Below are positions 11,791 through 22,860 of a DNA stretch of 64,000 nt, one piece after another (the first letter of the stretch is position 1; each line of letters starts with the position of its first letter). The stretch comes from Oopsacas minuta (Eukaryota > Porifera > Hexactinellida > Lyssacinosida > Leucopsacidae): positions 1-64,000 of the forward strand of contig JAKMXF010000026.1 of the NCBI GenBank assembly GCA_024704765.1, read 5' to 3'. The notes beneath the pieces are model-generated. The model saw only the letters and a program-made list of their open reading frames with translations, had not been told where the DNA came from and made no database searches. Both the position numbers and the translations under genes were made by a program.

Positions 11791-14219
11791 TTTTAATGTA
11801 TTTCAATTAGGAAAATGTATGAATTATGATAAATGTCTGTAGAGTACGAATATATACCCGAGAATACTTTATTATATTGAGTTATGATGATTATAACAAG
11901 TAGGCGATATATTCGTTCATTTCACTTCGGTCGGGCCGTGCATGCATGGTCCAATATCCATAATCAGTTGTGAGGCCTTATATATTGTAGGCTATGCGTA
12001 TTATAATCGAGTATTCCTAATAATGTGCCATCCATGGTCTCACCTGTAACTCAAGAATGAGTCAACTTTATTTGTAAGAATGTTATATATTTTGTATTGA
12101 AATTTCTGCATCATTTCATATACTAACTTTGAAATGAAAGGAGCGATATTGATCGTCCTGCAAGGTGTCAAAGAATGGCGTATTTTACCTTATACATGCT
12201 AGACAAATTATAGCACATTCTTGAAATTATATAAACATATAATACTAGATTATTTGTTGTTCCACAAATGTGCAATACAGTAGAACTCGGCTTAAGACAT
12301 TCTTGTCTCAAAATAATCCGAAATATTCTCCTATCTAATTTGTTAGAAATGATGAGGTTAATAGGAACTCGGATACGTACTCAATGATAAGTACGTATAG
12401 TATATATCCTATATATATATTATCAAATGTATAGTAGGCTATTGTATAACCTAGAGGTCGCACCAGGCCTATGTTTTCGGCCCGGGTTGGACCAAATTTA
12501 TTATAACTATATACATTATCACAGAGAATAATTAACTCGATTCTAAAATTTGCTCAAATGGTGATGGCTAAGAATAATGAAGGGGTTGAGACAAAAATTT
12601 TAAATTTGGTACAGCTACAGATCAAATGCATAGATAATTGCCCACATAGTCATCCATTCATCCAAAGATGGAGCGATTTTGTACTTTTCGCCTAAGCACT
12701 GAAATTTGTACACTCACATCATTTGGACCCTTTGCTGAATATGGGCGAAATAAATTGTGCTGATATACCTGAAGCTAGATATTGTACAACCAGAGTTTAG
12801 GTTTTTTTTTAATCAATATGTTTGCTGTTAGGGTTGGAAAAATTGGAAAATCAATTTTTTTGTAAATTAACTTTTGAGACATCCATAGTTTATACATGAA
12901 GAATGTTACACTGATTTTAAGGAGGGGTTCGAACCCAGTGCACAAATTTTTAACTTCCCATCATCTCGGAATACAAAAATATGAATCTCACAAAAATGTC
13001 GAATATCGAAGATAGGAAATATGATAAAATAATGAGAAAAGAGATTATCATTTAATATTCTGAATCAATCTGAGGTGGCCCTAGGGTGGGGCAGTTGAGG
13101 CCTGTGCGTCACCTGAAATTGAGTGTGCCTCACCTCATTTATATAAGTATGCCCCAGTTTAATAACCTGTGTCAAACCAGTAGCGGTTGGCGCCGCCACT
13201 GGAGTGAATTACTTAATTCAATAAGGAAGTGGTTTGCGAAATTACAGTCAAAACTGGAATGGTTACCTGGGGGAGGTATTGCGTTTTGGTATGGAATATG
13301 TCAGGACGGACAGATGGCCAACTATGACGTCACCATAGTGGATATGGCCGTGACGAAGCAAATTTAGATTTCGAAAAATTAGATATATATGAGTTTATAC
13401 ACACATTCACTAAATTTTGTATATATTTTAGCCAACATAACTTCACGAAATGCTAGAATTCTCATAACTCCGTTTTTAAACTGAGATAGGATAATACTTG
13501 CAACTGATGTATTGTAGTTGATGTCAGGACGGACACATTGGCAACCGTAATGATGACAGTGATGATGACGAATACAAATTTTCAAACATTGACAAATTGC
13601 TAGATTCGACTAATACAAATGATTTTATATAATTAAATAACGTATTGCGAGCGAAGCGATCAAAAATCTAAAATTCCAATCTGTGCCAACAGCTTAGTCC
13701 ATTAATTAGATTTGTTTAAAGTGGCATTATTCATTGGAGGCGCTATGAAATGAAGATTTAATCCCAAACACATACAGTGCAACCTCTATAAATGGGAACT
13801 GCTATAACTGCGATCGAATACCTCACCGCTACAATATCGCAAGCTCTTGTCCTATATTTTGAACATACACTTTCGGGTGGTTTCATCAATAAACGTTCTT
13901 TCCTATCGAGATATAAAACCAACATCATGAAGAAATTCAGGGGATTCCTAAGACGATTAAATCAGTTGAAGCATGGCCTGGTCCTATACTACTTAAATTG
14001 GATCCCATCACCCTAATATCTGGCGTTTTATTGATGCACTTAAACGTGACAAAGGCCCGTAGAAGTTAAGCAAGCTTAAATTTCTTGCTTGAGAAAAGCC
14101 AACTAAAAGAAGGAAAAAAATTAATGAAGAATGACCTAAGAGTCTAATACTGGTCGCCACAGAAGGCATTAAATTTAATTTGGATGGACCTTGGATAATA
14201 CGATCTTAAAAATATTCTG
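11791..14219. other. No gene recognised
   Basis: About 2.4 kb of AT-rich sequence. Worn pogo/Tigger-like ends are visible at about 12281 (CAGTAGAACTCGGCTTAAG) and 13777 (CAGTGCAACCTCTATAA). A GC-rich hairpin, CCAGTAGCGGTTGGCG then CCGCCACTGG, lies at about 13180-13205. The sequence GTCAGGACGGACA occurs at about 13300 and again at 13523. The 93- and 74-codon frames here have no recognisable domain. Confidence 0.45.
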
Positions 14220-14660
14220 TTAATTCGAGGCACATAGTGACGAGTGTATTCTATTGCGTAGCGACCAATAGCGCTATAATTTTAAGCTATCCTGGAGCAC
14301 TAAGCTGTCGCAGCGATCTATCAAGCAAGCGGGATAGTGTATATATATATATTTATATATTGATTCATTGCGTTTTAATAGTATAGACTAGCCGCTTCGC
14401 ATGCTAGGTGGCTGCCCGACAACTTAATGCTCCAGGCTAGCTTAAGTATTTAACGGCTAGCTAAATTTTACAGTGTTGTTGGTCGCTACGCGACAGAATA
14501 TACGTGCCTCGAAGGGAAGCAGCCATCGTTAGAATCTCTACTGTTTGCATTTGTTAGAATGGTCCATTCATGTTGTAGTGTTGAATCATGGACTTCTAAA
14601 CTACCTGGATGGTCAACTCATGTTCAACTCGTTTAATTCTATACCAAGTTAGGCCAGTTT
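14220..14660. mobile_element. Clustered Helitron-like element ends, including a head-to-tail junction
   Basis: A + strand copy ends in its hairpin (CGCAGCGATCTATCAAGC..GGGATAGT) at 14338. After a (TA)n stretch comes TTGCGTTTTAATAGTATAGA, ending at 14387: the 5' end of a minus-strand copy. Directly abutting it from 14388, CTAGCCGCTTCGCATGCTAG is the 3' end of a second minus-strand copy that continues to about 14660 (CTACGCGACAG, GTGCCTCGAAG). The 3' end of one copy and the 5' start of the next share the boundary base, as in tandem Helitron insertions. Confidence 0.55.
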
Positions 14661-14948
14661 GGTATAATTAATATTTCGAAAACTATAAGTTCTATTGGTA
14701 TTAACATATCACTATTGAATAGGAAGTCACGTATTGGGATTTCATTGGTTATATTGGCATACTTGAATTGTTTGTAGTTTTTGAGTTTTACGGTTTTCAC
14801 ACCTTTCAATACATATGATAATACTGCTAATAATTCGGAAATACGTTAGACATGATACATTTCTACTCCGACTGAATGGAAGTTGTATATGGGGGTCTAT
14901 TGGTCCTATTGGCTAATAGAACTAATACTCCAATATACTCTCAATTAA

Positions 14949-14993
14949 CACCATTGCTTTAGTGGATATTCTATACACACTAAAGCAATGGTG
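14949..14993. repeat. Perfect 16-bp stem hairpin
   Basis: CACCATTGCTTTAGTG at 14949-14964 is repeated exactly in inverted orientation at 14978-14993, with a 13-nt loop. It may be a small foldback repeat. No function can be assigned. Confidence 0.6.
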
Positions 14994-15043
14994 CAATGGG
15001 ATGGACTTGGACCAGGGACATGTTAATTTAGTCAGTCATCATC

Positions 15044-15916
15044 CAGTCGGTAACCTCCAAATTAGGGAACACTTGGGACTGCTGAAAGGGTTCCTAATAT
15101 GGAGGTGTTCCTTGATGAGAGGTTTGCCTTTTAGGGGCCTATCATAAACTTTATGAAGTGTATGTATGTTTGTTTGTAAACATATGCTTCTTGGAAGATA
15201 AGACCTGAAGCTGGGATGTTCTGGGATCAGGCAGCAACGAACCACTCCCACACTATCTCATTGAAATATTTCGTTTTTACATTCTTTTTACGAGTTTAGC
15301 AGCACAATGGCAGTTGTTCTCGACCAATGTCTCAAGTTCGAGCTTTCGTTTAACCACGCGGTTCACAACTCCAAGGGAAACGCCGAACTTAGCGGCAACT
15401 GCCCACTGACTACTTTTTTCACCTTCCCTCAATATCTCTAACTTCTGTGAACAGGTTAGATTCTTTCTGGATTTTGTTGAGGACATTGTGATTATTTGTT
15501 TTGAGATAGACATTCCAAAGATTCGAACAAAATGTCCTCTTCATACAGATAGTGGTATATGTATGCTTTTCAAACAATAAGAAATGGCTTCCTTTTCATG
15601 TAAAGAATTGTCATTTCAATAATCAGTCGTGTAAATAACAAAACAAACATCGATCACACTGATCCCCACAAACTGTGAACAAAATACAGCCCACTGACTG
15701 TCATGTTGATTCCCACGAATTATGATAAACACTTATGTTCTTTATTGGGAGGTCCATATGAATGACTAAGTGATACTTGGGACACGAAACACTTTCTCCT
15801 GTTCACTATAAGGAGTTGTTCCTTGATGGGGGAGGTAGGTATCAATGCTAAAGCATAGGAGAAACCAGGATTTAAAAAGTGTCCTCTAAGCGGAGGTTTC
15901 CCTTGTGGTTTTACTG
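15044..15916 (-). mobile_element. pogo/Tigger-like element with truncated transposase
   Basis: The right end (minus-strand reading) starts CAGTAAAACCACAAGGGAAA and is followed by TA outside at 15917. The left end near 15044 starts CAGTCGGTAACCTCCAAATT and shares the CCTCC..GGGAACACTT style of internal repeats with the right end. Between them lies the DNA-binding part of a pogo-family transposase (15277-15513). The DDE catalytic domain is absent, so this is an internally deleted copy. The left boundary is approximate. Confidence 0.6.
15277..15513 (-). pseudogene. CENP-B/pogo-type helix-turn-helix fragment
   Basis: A 78-residue frame contains a CENP-B N-terminal (psq-type) helix-turn-helix at about residues 14-60: LTCSQKLEILREGEKSSQ, WAVAAKFGVSLGVVNRVVK. 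Residue spacing fits the pogo/Tigger/Jerky DNA-binding domain. The frame stops at KLVKRM, before the second helix-turn-helix and well before any DDE domain. It is 78 residues long, against several hundred for a full transposase. It probably binds nothing today; a domesticated short DNA-binding protein is possible but has no support here. Confidence 0.68.
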
Positions 15917-16364
15917 TATGTAAATAGATGCTGAGAACTTGAAACTGATTATCATTAGACATGGGAAATGTATTATAGTTGAATAGGAAGTCATATATGT
16001 GGAGTCGATTCGTATCATTATCCTGTCTCAAATATCTATGGTCCCGAGTTTTATTGCTTTTACACCTTCCATATATGGTAATATCATTGATACCTATTTC
16101 TAGGTGAAGTTTAGGCAGATTGACTTATAGTGTACTTCCTCAAGAATGAGGTTTGACCCAGGACATTTAAAATTCTTTAATTGAAAAATATTATACAAGT
16201 TTTTCATATTGTGTGTGGGATCCAAGATGTGATAGATGCGACCAGCAGTGAAAGGATTAGTAATATAACATTTCTACTGATATTTACATAAGTTGTAGAA
16301 GAATTTACTATTGGCTGACTAGTTATCCACTATTATTGCGACTACATTGAACCGATTTTATAGA
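15917..16364. other. No gene recognised
   Basis: AT-rich spacer between the pogo-like element and the P-like relic. I see no coding frame or repeat end in it. Confidence 0.5.
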
Positions 16365-17040
16365 TTTGAACCATGACTTCGTTGTAACATTTTTCAAGGT
16401 CTCTACCTTCAGGGTATCCAAAGGACTTATGGATATTACATCACGGTATTTTGATCTGATTGATCTGATCATGAAGCACAATACGTACTGTCCTACCCAC
16501 TGTATCTAGGTCAGTAAATCTCGTAATATCACCTCCACTTAGTTCAATTCGGCGCCCAAGATATATTTCATCGATCTTCAAGATCACGTGCTTATCAATT
16601 ATATATAATTTATTCGCTCTTAACTGAATATACTGCTAATTGTAGAGTCCACTTTTAGAATCAACCTTCCTCAAAATCCCTTAAGAGTGGTGATAGACGG
16701 TAAAATCCACACATTTTGGTTTCTTTGACATTGATATTCTGCTGCACTAGTTGAATAGACAATAAAGGAAGAAATGATCGAATCTGGTGAATATTGCCGA
16801 CCATGTTTTGGTTTCCTGATCATTTTTAACTGCTCAATTATTATCAATCTCATTCTAGCACTATCATTTTCATCTTCTGCATCACCCAAATATCTCTTCA
16901 GGCATGTTGAAGCTTCTGTTATTGTATCTTACACTTGTGCATCTAGTGTCAAACTATCTACAAAGGTAAGTAGATTAATTAGATGTGATACACTGCTCAA
17001 CGTGTTTGACTCCAGAATGTGATTGTACTTAGACTTTGCC
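16365..17040 (-). pseudogene. P-element/THAP9-like transposase relic, N-terminal half
   Basis: On the minus strand, after an acceptor-like CTTACCTTTGTAG near 16962, the reading includes LKRYLGDAEDENDSARMRL, IIIEQLKMIRKPKHGRQYSP and SAAEYQ, then LPSITTLK. This is the THAP9/P-type pattern of a leucine-rich stretch followed by GRRYSP..LPS..TL. Further down, with stops, come ILKIDEIYLGRRIELSGGDI (where family members have the first catalytic Asp) and SIRSKYRDVISISPL. Stops and frameshifts make it non-functional. It complements rather than overlaps the relic at 62256-63998, which covers the second half of the same kind of protein. Confidence 0.6.
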
Positions 17041-17439
17041 ATTTTTTCTAGGTAAATTAGGAAATTTGGAAGGTATTGTATGGGGTTTCAGCCTTCAGTT
17101 CCTTTTTATGTTTCTTTCTATATTCATTCATATATGATCGTTTCTTTTCAAAGTCTCCATCCATAAGTGTAAATAACATAATTTAGAATATATAGTAGGA
17201 TTCCAACCCATACTTGAAAATCGACTCACCAATTTGTTGTTTATTGTTTGAGGGTAAACTGTGAAATGTAATGCCTTTCGATTGCAAACTTGCCCCATAT
17301 CCAGACTTGCAAGCAACAGTACATTTGTTTGGCATCTCAAACCGAATAAGTTATTGCTAGAAAACGATGATCTGAATCAAGACGTAATGTCGACACTTGT
17401 GGGCACCTTCAATTCGAGCAAATCCAAGGTATAACCTTG
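17041..17439. other. No gene recognised
   Basis: AT-rich spacer with no convincing coding frame. Its right edge (from about 17400) may already belong to the DIRS-like relic that follows. Confidence 0.4.
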
Positions 17440-18970
17440 GGGAACAATTACAACCAGTTATTGTCTCTCAGTCATAGGCCATGCTAGACCTATTGTGGCG
17501 GATAAAAGAAAGCCACCTTTGGAACTCAAAACCCACCTTGAGTCTCGAAATAGACATAATCCAGACCGACTCCTCGCTAACTGGTTGGGGCGCAGTATGT
17601 CAGAGCGACAGAGTTGGTCTCAAGAGGAGAAAAAGCAGCATCTCAATTTCCTAGGGCAGTTTTGGAGTGAAGCTGTAAGTGAAACCAGGAACCCACGTCT
17701 TGATTCAAACGGACATCAAAACAGAACTGACATCAACAAATATTGAGAAACCCACTCTCTGGCACTCTGCAATCTTACGATAGAGATGCTAACCGACACA
17801 ATACAGAGAAATCTTAGTTACTACGGAATGTATCCCAGGGAAAGAGAACACCATCAGACACCCTATCTCGCTTGACGGACCGGGACCAAGGCGATTGGCG
17901 AATGGCGCTTGCATCACCCAACCTTGAACAAAATCATCCTGCTCTTAAATCTAGTCCCAGCCATAGACCTGTTCGCGTTTCGGCTGATCACTCAGCTGGA
18001 CAATTTTGTAAGTTGGAGACCAGACCCAGAGGCTTGGGGAGTGAATGCCTTTGTACTGAACTGGAAACATCTTGGTGCACTCTATCTATTCATACCGATG
18101 ATCTTGATCGGACGCACACTCTCCAATATCTCTGAGGACATGATAGAAGTAGCGATAATAGTAGTGCCATTCTGGGCGAGCAGACCCTGGTGGCCTCTCC
18201 TCTTGCAATTGCTTATACATTTACCGACTCTCCTACCTCATGCGTCGTGTCTGCTCACGAACAGGAACGGAGAGAGTCACCCTCAAATAACGACCAAGCA
18301 AATAAAAATGCTAACCTGCTTGATTTCAGGGAATTACTCCCAAGCAGAGGAAATTCAGCTAGATATTCAGAAATCATCTCCAAAGCAGAGGAATTTCAGC
18401 TAGATCTTCGGAACACAACTCTCAAAACATACTGCTCTTGTTGGAAATATGGGTATGCTGGTGCACTCAGAGGGATAAATATCCCTTAGATTCAACGTTA
18501 GAACACGTAATTACCTTATAACCAAAGTATTCTACTCAAAGAATTCTGCTTCTGGGTAGCTACTATCTGCATCCGATCATCAATGGCAACTATTTTTGAA
18601 ACTTTGGAGAATGCTAATGTTATAGCAAAAGATCCTTTGATTTCACGCTTGATCAAAGGCTTAGACCAAAGAGACCACGCTACTCCCACACTTGGGATAT
18701 AAACCCCCTACGAGAATATCTCGAAACTGATCGGCCTGGACTTAAACTACTCTCAGGCAATGTCGCAACGTTAATTGTAATCTCCACAGCATCGAGGTGT
18801 TCTGAGATCGCTGCGCTTAATACCCGGTACCTTACCATTCGGGAAAATGAAATATACTGTGAAATTGGCCATTCTTAAATGAGATGACTATTTCCTGTCT
18901 TAGGACAAAATACATCATTCCTTTGGATAAATTCCCGTTTCCCATATTGTCCAATCAGAGTGGCATCATG
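17440..18970 (+). pseudogene. DIRS-like retrotransposon relic: RNase H and tyrosine recombinase
   Basis: The RNase H part reads IIQTDSSLTGWGAVCQSD (first catalytic Asp region), WSQEEKKQHLNFL, then THSLALCNLTIEML, a DRDQGDW stretch, IDLFAFRLITQLDNFVSW and RPDPEAWGVNAFVLNW. DLFASR..FVSW.PDP.A..VDAF.LNW is diagnostic of DIRS-group RT/RNase H. Downstream, from about 18500, the reading KRPRYSHTWDINPLREYL, LKLLSGNVATLIVIS and TASRCSEIAALNTRYLTI matches the DIRS tyrosine recombinase, with the catalytic Arg in SRCSE. Several frameshifts and stops are present and the reverse transcriptase is missing upstream, so this is a dead 3' fragment. DIRS elements integrate by recombinase and lack an aspartic protease and a DDE integrase. 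Confidence 0.82.
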
Positions 18971-19263
18971 CATATTGACTCAGAATGTAGCATCATAGCC
19001 GGTGCCGACAATTAAAGCGAATGGATGTCCATTATAATAGGCGTGGAGCGTCTATAAAACTCTGGCATAGGGGTAATGAAAAAGTATTAAGTGAAAGTGG
19101 GTGTCCGGGCACCCAGAACACCCACGATGGCGCACGCCCTGAGCATTATGCAAACTGCCCAATTTTTCATATTGCCTATGATATATATATATATATTGCT
19201 CGCCTGAGTTTTGTAAACTAGTATGTCAAGTAAAAGCTTACCAGGACATTCAAAATGCTAAGT
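18971..19263. other. Intergenic, no gene recognised
   Basis: Includes a short GC-rich stem (GGGTGTCCGGGCACCC near 19100) and a (TA)n run near 19180. Nothing codes. Confidence 0.45.
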
Positions 19264-19463
19264 TGTTAAATACGTCTTTCAATGAAGACGTATTACGTAT
19301 AATATATAATAATTGAAAATAATGTGATATATACAAGTCTAACAATGTCAAAATCTCATATTTCGAGGTTAACCTATACGTATAATACGTTAAAATAGAT
19401 CACGAACAACGTATTACACGTTTACTAGGTATTCTACTTAATACGCGTATTGTACAACTTAGT
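19264..19463. repeat. ACGTATTA-rich repeat, copy 1
   Basis: This stretch and 37772-38093 share GTT(A/T)AATACGTCTTTCAATG, then TACAAGTCTAACAATGTCA and AATAGATCACGAA(C/T)AACG. They are rich in ACGTATTA/TAATACGT motifs in both orientations. This copy ends 67 bp before the orphan gene at 19530 and its probable splice acceptor, so it may lie in that gene's promoter or leader intron. Confidence 0.6.
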
Positions 19464-19529
19464 CAAAATGCGAATGACCATAATTAATTTTGTGCTCACT
19501 TCTTAGCACCAAGCTAGCAACTCTCTACT

Positions 19530-20309
19530 ATGGGTTGTTCATCTAGCAAACACTTAACAACAGAATCAAGAGATGAATCTAAGAAAGATGGATGTGCAAC
19601 TCCATTAACCATGGATATACAAAACAACCATAAAACTAAAGAGCCCAAACGTCCCAATGATCTTTTATTCATCAAAATGGCTCTGAAACGTTACTTAGGT
19701 ATCGAGTACAGTATTTACGTTGCCAATCCAAATAGAATTCTGGGGGAGGGTGGGAAAAACAAATCATATGGCGTGGGAGATGGCGATCAGATTATACTTA
19801 CTTTTCTCAATACCCCCCTTTCTGAACCCCTGCTTGTTTTCCCTGATGGTGAACTCAACAAACTTTTACTGGGCTCTAAAATGCCTGAATCAAATACACT
19901 GTTTATTTGCAGGAATACTAACACTCACACAAACCTGTACATCTTTAGAGTTATGAGTTGTACAACAGAAAGGCTAATGATGCCATACTTACCTGATACA
20001 TTTATTGACAATTGTGTGGTTCCTTTATTAATATCTGATGATATCAGTTATATAATAAAGGATCCAGATCGTTTTTCTGCAGTCAAAAAATTGGAATCTG
20101 ATGTGCTTCCTACCATATTATCTCATCCAACATGCAAAGGTCATGTAGCGAGTAGATATGAATGGTATCATGAAGGTGAGGTGGATAATTTCGTTATTTC
20201 AAAGGTTAGCAATGATGCCAAGAACTGTTTCTGGACGTTTTGTGATGACATAGTACAGTTAACTTCTAATGAAGCAGAGGCTATTCGTGGGAAAATAAAT
20301 TTTATATAA
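19530..20309 (+). CDS. Unidentified protein with N-myristoylation start
   Basis: A single open frame of 259 codons. The protein starts MGCSSSK, a textbook N-myristoylation signal (Gly2, small residue at 6) with Cys3 available for palmitoylation, so it is predicted to sit on the inner face of a membrane. No transmembrane segment or signal peptide is seen. Residues about 45-259 look like one globular domain, with PLLVFPDGELNKLLLGSK and a C-terminal half containing YEWYHEGEVDNFVISKVS and FWTFCDDIVQL. I do not recognise the family. A splice acceptor (GTGCTCACTTCTTAG) ends 23 nt before the ATG, so a spliced leader or 5'UTR intron is likely. AATAAA at 20328 lies only 19 nt after the stop. The start resembles that of the creatine kinase 12 kb downstream, but nothing else does. 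Confidence 0.72.
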   Translation: MGCSSSKHLTTESRDESKKDGCATPLTMDIQNNHKTKEPKRPNDLLFIKMALKRYLGIEYSIYVANPNRILGEGGKNKSYGVGDGDQIILTFLNTPLSEPLLVFPDGELNKLLLGSKMPESNTLFICRNTNTHTNLYIFRVMSCTTERLMMPYLPDTFIDNCVVPLLISDDISYIIKDPDRFSAVKKLESDVLPTILSHPTCKGHVASRYEWYHEGEVDNFVISKVSNDAKNCFWTFCDDIVQLTSNEAEAIRGKINFI

Positions 20310-20327
20310 ATCCAACTTCCACTTAGT

Positions 20328-20333
20328 AATAAA
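20328..20333 (+). terminator. Polyadenylation signal of the orphan gene
   Basis: AATAAA, 19 nt after the stop codon of the 19530 gene, which implies a very short 3'UTR if used. Confidence 0.5.
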
Positions 20334-20447
20334 TATATCATATTTCCTAGATATATTAGGATAAGAAGTAAATTTTTTATTACTTAATATTTCACATTTA
20401 TACTTACTATCAAAATATTTTTTATTTCAAACATGTATTCACTTTAA

Positions 20448-20596
20448 CCTAGAGAATAATTGAATAGAGAATCGGTATTAATTGTTTCGTCTAGTGAATT
20501 ATTTATTTTAAGGGATTATATCGTATAATCCCTTAGAATACATAATTTACTAGACGAAATAATTACAATCGATTCTCGATTCAATTATTCTTTAGG
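20448..20596. repeat. Palindromic foldback repeat of about 150 bp
   Basis: The arms CTAGAGAATAATTGAATAGA and, inverted, CTAAAGAATAATTGAATCGA continue through GTCTAGT(G/A)AATTAT to the centre AAGGGATTATATCGTATAATCCCTT, so the whole segment is almost a perfect palindrome. It lies 140 bp after the orphan gene. This is a small MITE or foldback element with no coding content. Confidence 0.75.
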
Positions 20597-21365
20597 TATA
20601 ATTTATACCAGCATTATTTACATTCATTATCACCAACCCTGATTATTCTTTAATTGTTTCCTTCGGGGCCTTGACCCCTTCATAATATAATACTAGATTT
20701 AGGGCCGATCTCAGGAATTTTAGGTGGGGGCTGTAACATAAATTTGCCAACTTTAAATTGAAACGTGTTGTCTATAATGGTCACCAAGAGCAAGGCATAA
20801 AAGTGGGCGTTAGAGGGAGGACACAGGATTCTTAGCGTAGCGAACGTTTTTAAGGCCTTCCCCTCTAGACAAATTTTGATTTTAAAACTTTATCAGTATA
20901 TTTATCAGTATATTTATCAGTATATTTATCACTATCTATCACTATTTATCACTATTTATCACTATAGTATTTGTTTAGAGAACTACTATCGAATTGTACA
21001 TTTGATAATCTCTATTAGCCTCAAATACAGCCGAAACCGGTTTTCTTACTCGTTGTTTTCTTATCTTTTAGTTTTTCTTACTATTTTTTCATTCTCAGAT
21101 TGTAAAGAACGTTGGAATTACATACGTTTCTATAGGTTTATTCTTAATATCGGTATTTTCTTACCACATTTGCTTTCAAACCAATAGTAAGAAAACCGTG
21201 TCAACTGTATACCCTATTAGATCCAGCCACGGGCACCATATGAACCCTCAGGATTTGCCCTTGTACTATGAAGGATTGATCGCTATTGAGATAGTCGATA
21301 TACATTAATATCGTTTACGGGGATAATAATTCTTTAGGATGCAGCTAAGTGCACTTGATCGGTAT
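20597..21365. other. Intergenic with a short tandem repeat
   Basis: No gene. At about 20892-20965 there are three tandem copies of CAGTATATTTAT followed by four or five copies of CACTATTTAT/CACTATCTAT, a small minisatellite. Around 20700-20850 is a degenerate GC-richer repeat patch. Confidence 0.5.
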
Positions 21366-21560
21366 ACAGATGTGGCCGAGCTGGAGGTGATACAGTCGAA
21401 AACTACACAAGCCCGGCGGCACAGATTTTGAAGTGGTCCGGTTAAATTATCGCAGCCCTACGAAAGTGGTCTGGGTTGAAATCTCACCACAGAAACTGTA
21501 CTAGCAACACCAAAAACCAACCGGACGGTGACTCTTGCCCTGCTATATATATATACATTT
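21366..21560 (+). repeat. Possible tRNA-derived SINE
   Basis: TGTGGCCGAGCTGGA at 21371 resembles the internal A box of a tRNA-Leu/Ser type gene. GGTCTGGGTTGAAATC at about 21468 resembles a B box. The unit ends in a (TA)n tail. The A-to-B spacing is longer than in a normal tRNA and no good cloverleaf forms, so a SINE or tRNA relic is more likely than a working tRNA gene. Confidence 0.35.
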
Positions 21561-21719
21561 CTTTGCAGAAAAGTGTATTAAGAAATATAGATAGTAAGAA
21601 TATATTGATGGAAATGGATGTAAATCCTACTTTCTTTATAATCTGAGCAGGAAAATAAAGTTAGAAAACAGGTTTCGACTGTACTCTATTTTGAAAAGAG
21701 CATTTGATGTGTAGTTTTG

Positions 21720-22860
21720 GTACACATCAAATGTTCTCACTTTTGCGAGATTTGAGCTATTGATTTACAGATGGTACATTCAAAGTAGTACCAAATCAAT
21801 TCTTTCGACCCTACACCATTCACAGTGAAAAAGTTGGTTATATCACACCTTGTCTTTATACACTCTTGGAAAACAAGCTGGAAAACACATACAGGTAGTT
21901 ATTCAGAATATAACTGACTTAGAACAGGATCTAAATCAATCTCAAATCATGGTTGGTTTTGAAAAGCAGCACTTAATGCATTAGAAGACAACTTCCTTTC
22001 TGTTATCTCTGGTTGCTTTTTCACTTTTCGCAAATCATTTACCTCCAAATTCAGACAAAAGGATGAGTAACTGGCTATTTAGAAGATGAAAATGTTAGCA
22101 AGCAGTAGTATGTACCAGAAAATGGTGTAATCGATTTCCATTTGAAATTGAAAGTTAATTGAATTTCAATTGAAAGTATGAGTACGCTGGGATTTTTCTA
22201 TGTATATTAAATCCTAGATGCTTTCTTGGAATAATAACAGAAATTTTTGACTAACTAGACTAAATATATCGCATATCCAATTGCTACAAAACAACTTTTC
22301 ACAATTTTGAATCAAAGTAAACATATTGATTGATTTATACATTATTGTAGGATTTATTGAAGATATATTTTGAGACTTGCTCTGAATGGCTCCACTGGGT
22401 AATTAACAAAGTACATCATGACCTACTCAATATATTTGCTTACCCGAGAAGGCCAGTTTTATTTTTCTCATTTTGGAAAAACTAACACTCTGTAATTGCA
22501 AAATTGAACTTCTTAGCTTCCTAGGGTTTCCTGTTATACGGAATCCATTACATCGATGAAATGTTTAAACGGAAATCCTTCAGTTCCTTTAGGTGCAATG
22601 AAATTCATCACAATAAATCAGGACACATCATGGGGTGTGGAGGCCCTTGGGCACCAGCTCCAACCGCGGAAGATCGTTGCTGTTATATCTGCCGGTTACT
22701 AAAGAAGTTTGATATAGCAGGGACAATTTTATGAAAAGCTGCATCTCTCTTATCTTTTCATTTTTGGCTTTGCGTTTTGTCGCCCCATTAATGCAACGTT
22801 GAGTATCCATAATGTGATGAACTAATATATGAATATATGGTAATTGATATGGCAATGATT
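21720..22860 (-). pseudogene. Degraded coding relic of unknown family
   Basis: Three minus-strand stretches look protein-coding although broken by stops. At 22855-22628 a 75-codon frame includes MDTQRCINGATKRKAKNEK and SLVTGRYNSNDLPRLELVPK. At about 22600-22460, after a frame change, comes FIAPKGTEGFPFKHFIDVMD and NYRVLVFPK. At about 22060-21740, with two stops, comes LNLEVNDLRKVKKQPEIT, FQECIKTRCDITNFFTVNG and ELIWYYFECTIC. The order suggests one decayed gene or transposon protein, possibly with an intron at about 22400-22060. I cannot assign a family. Confidence 0.35.
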
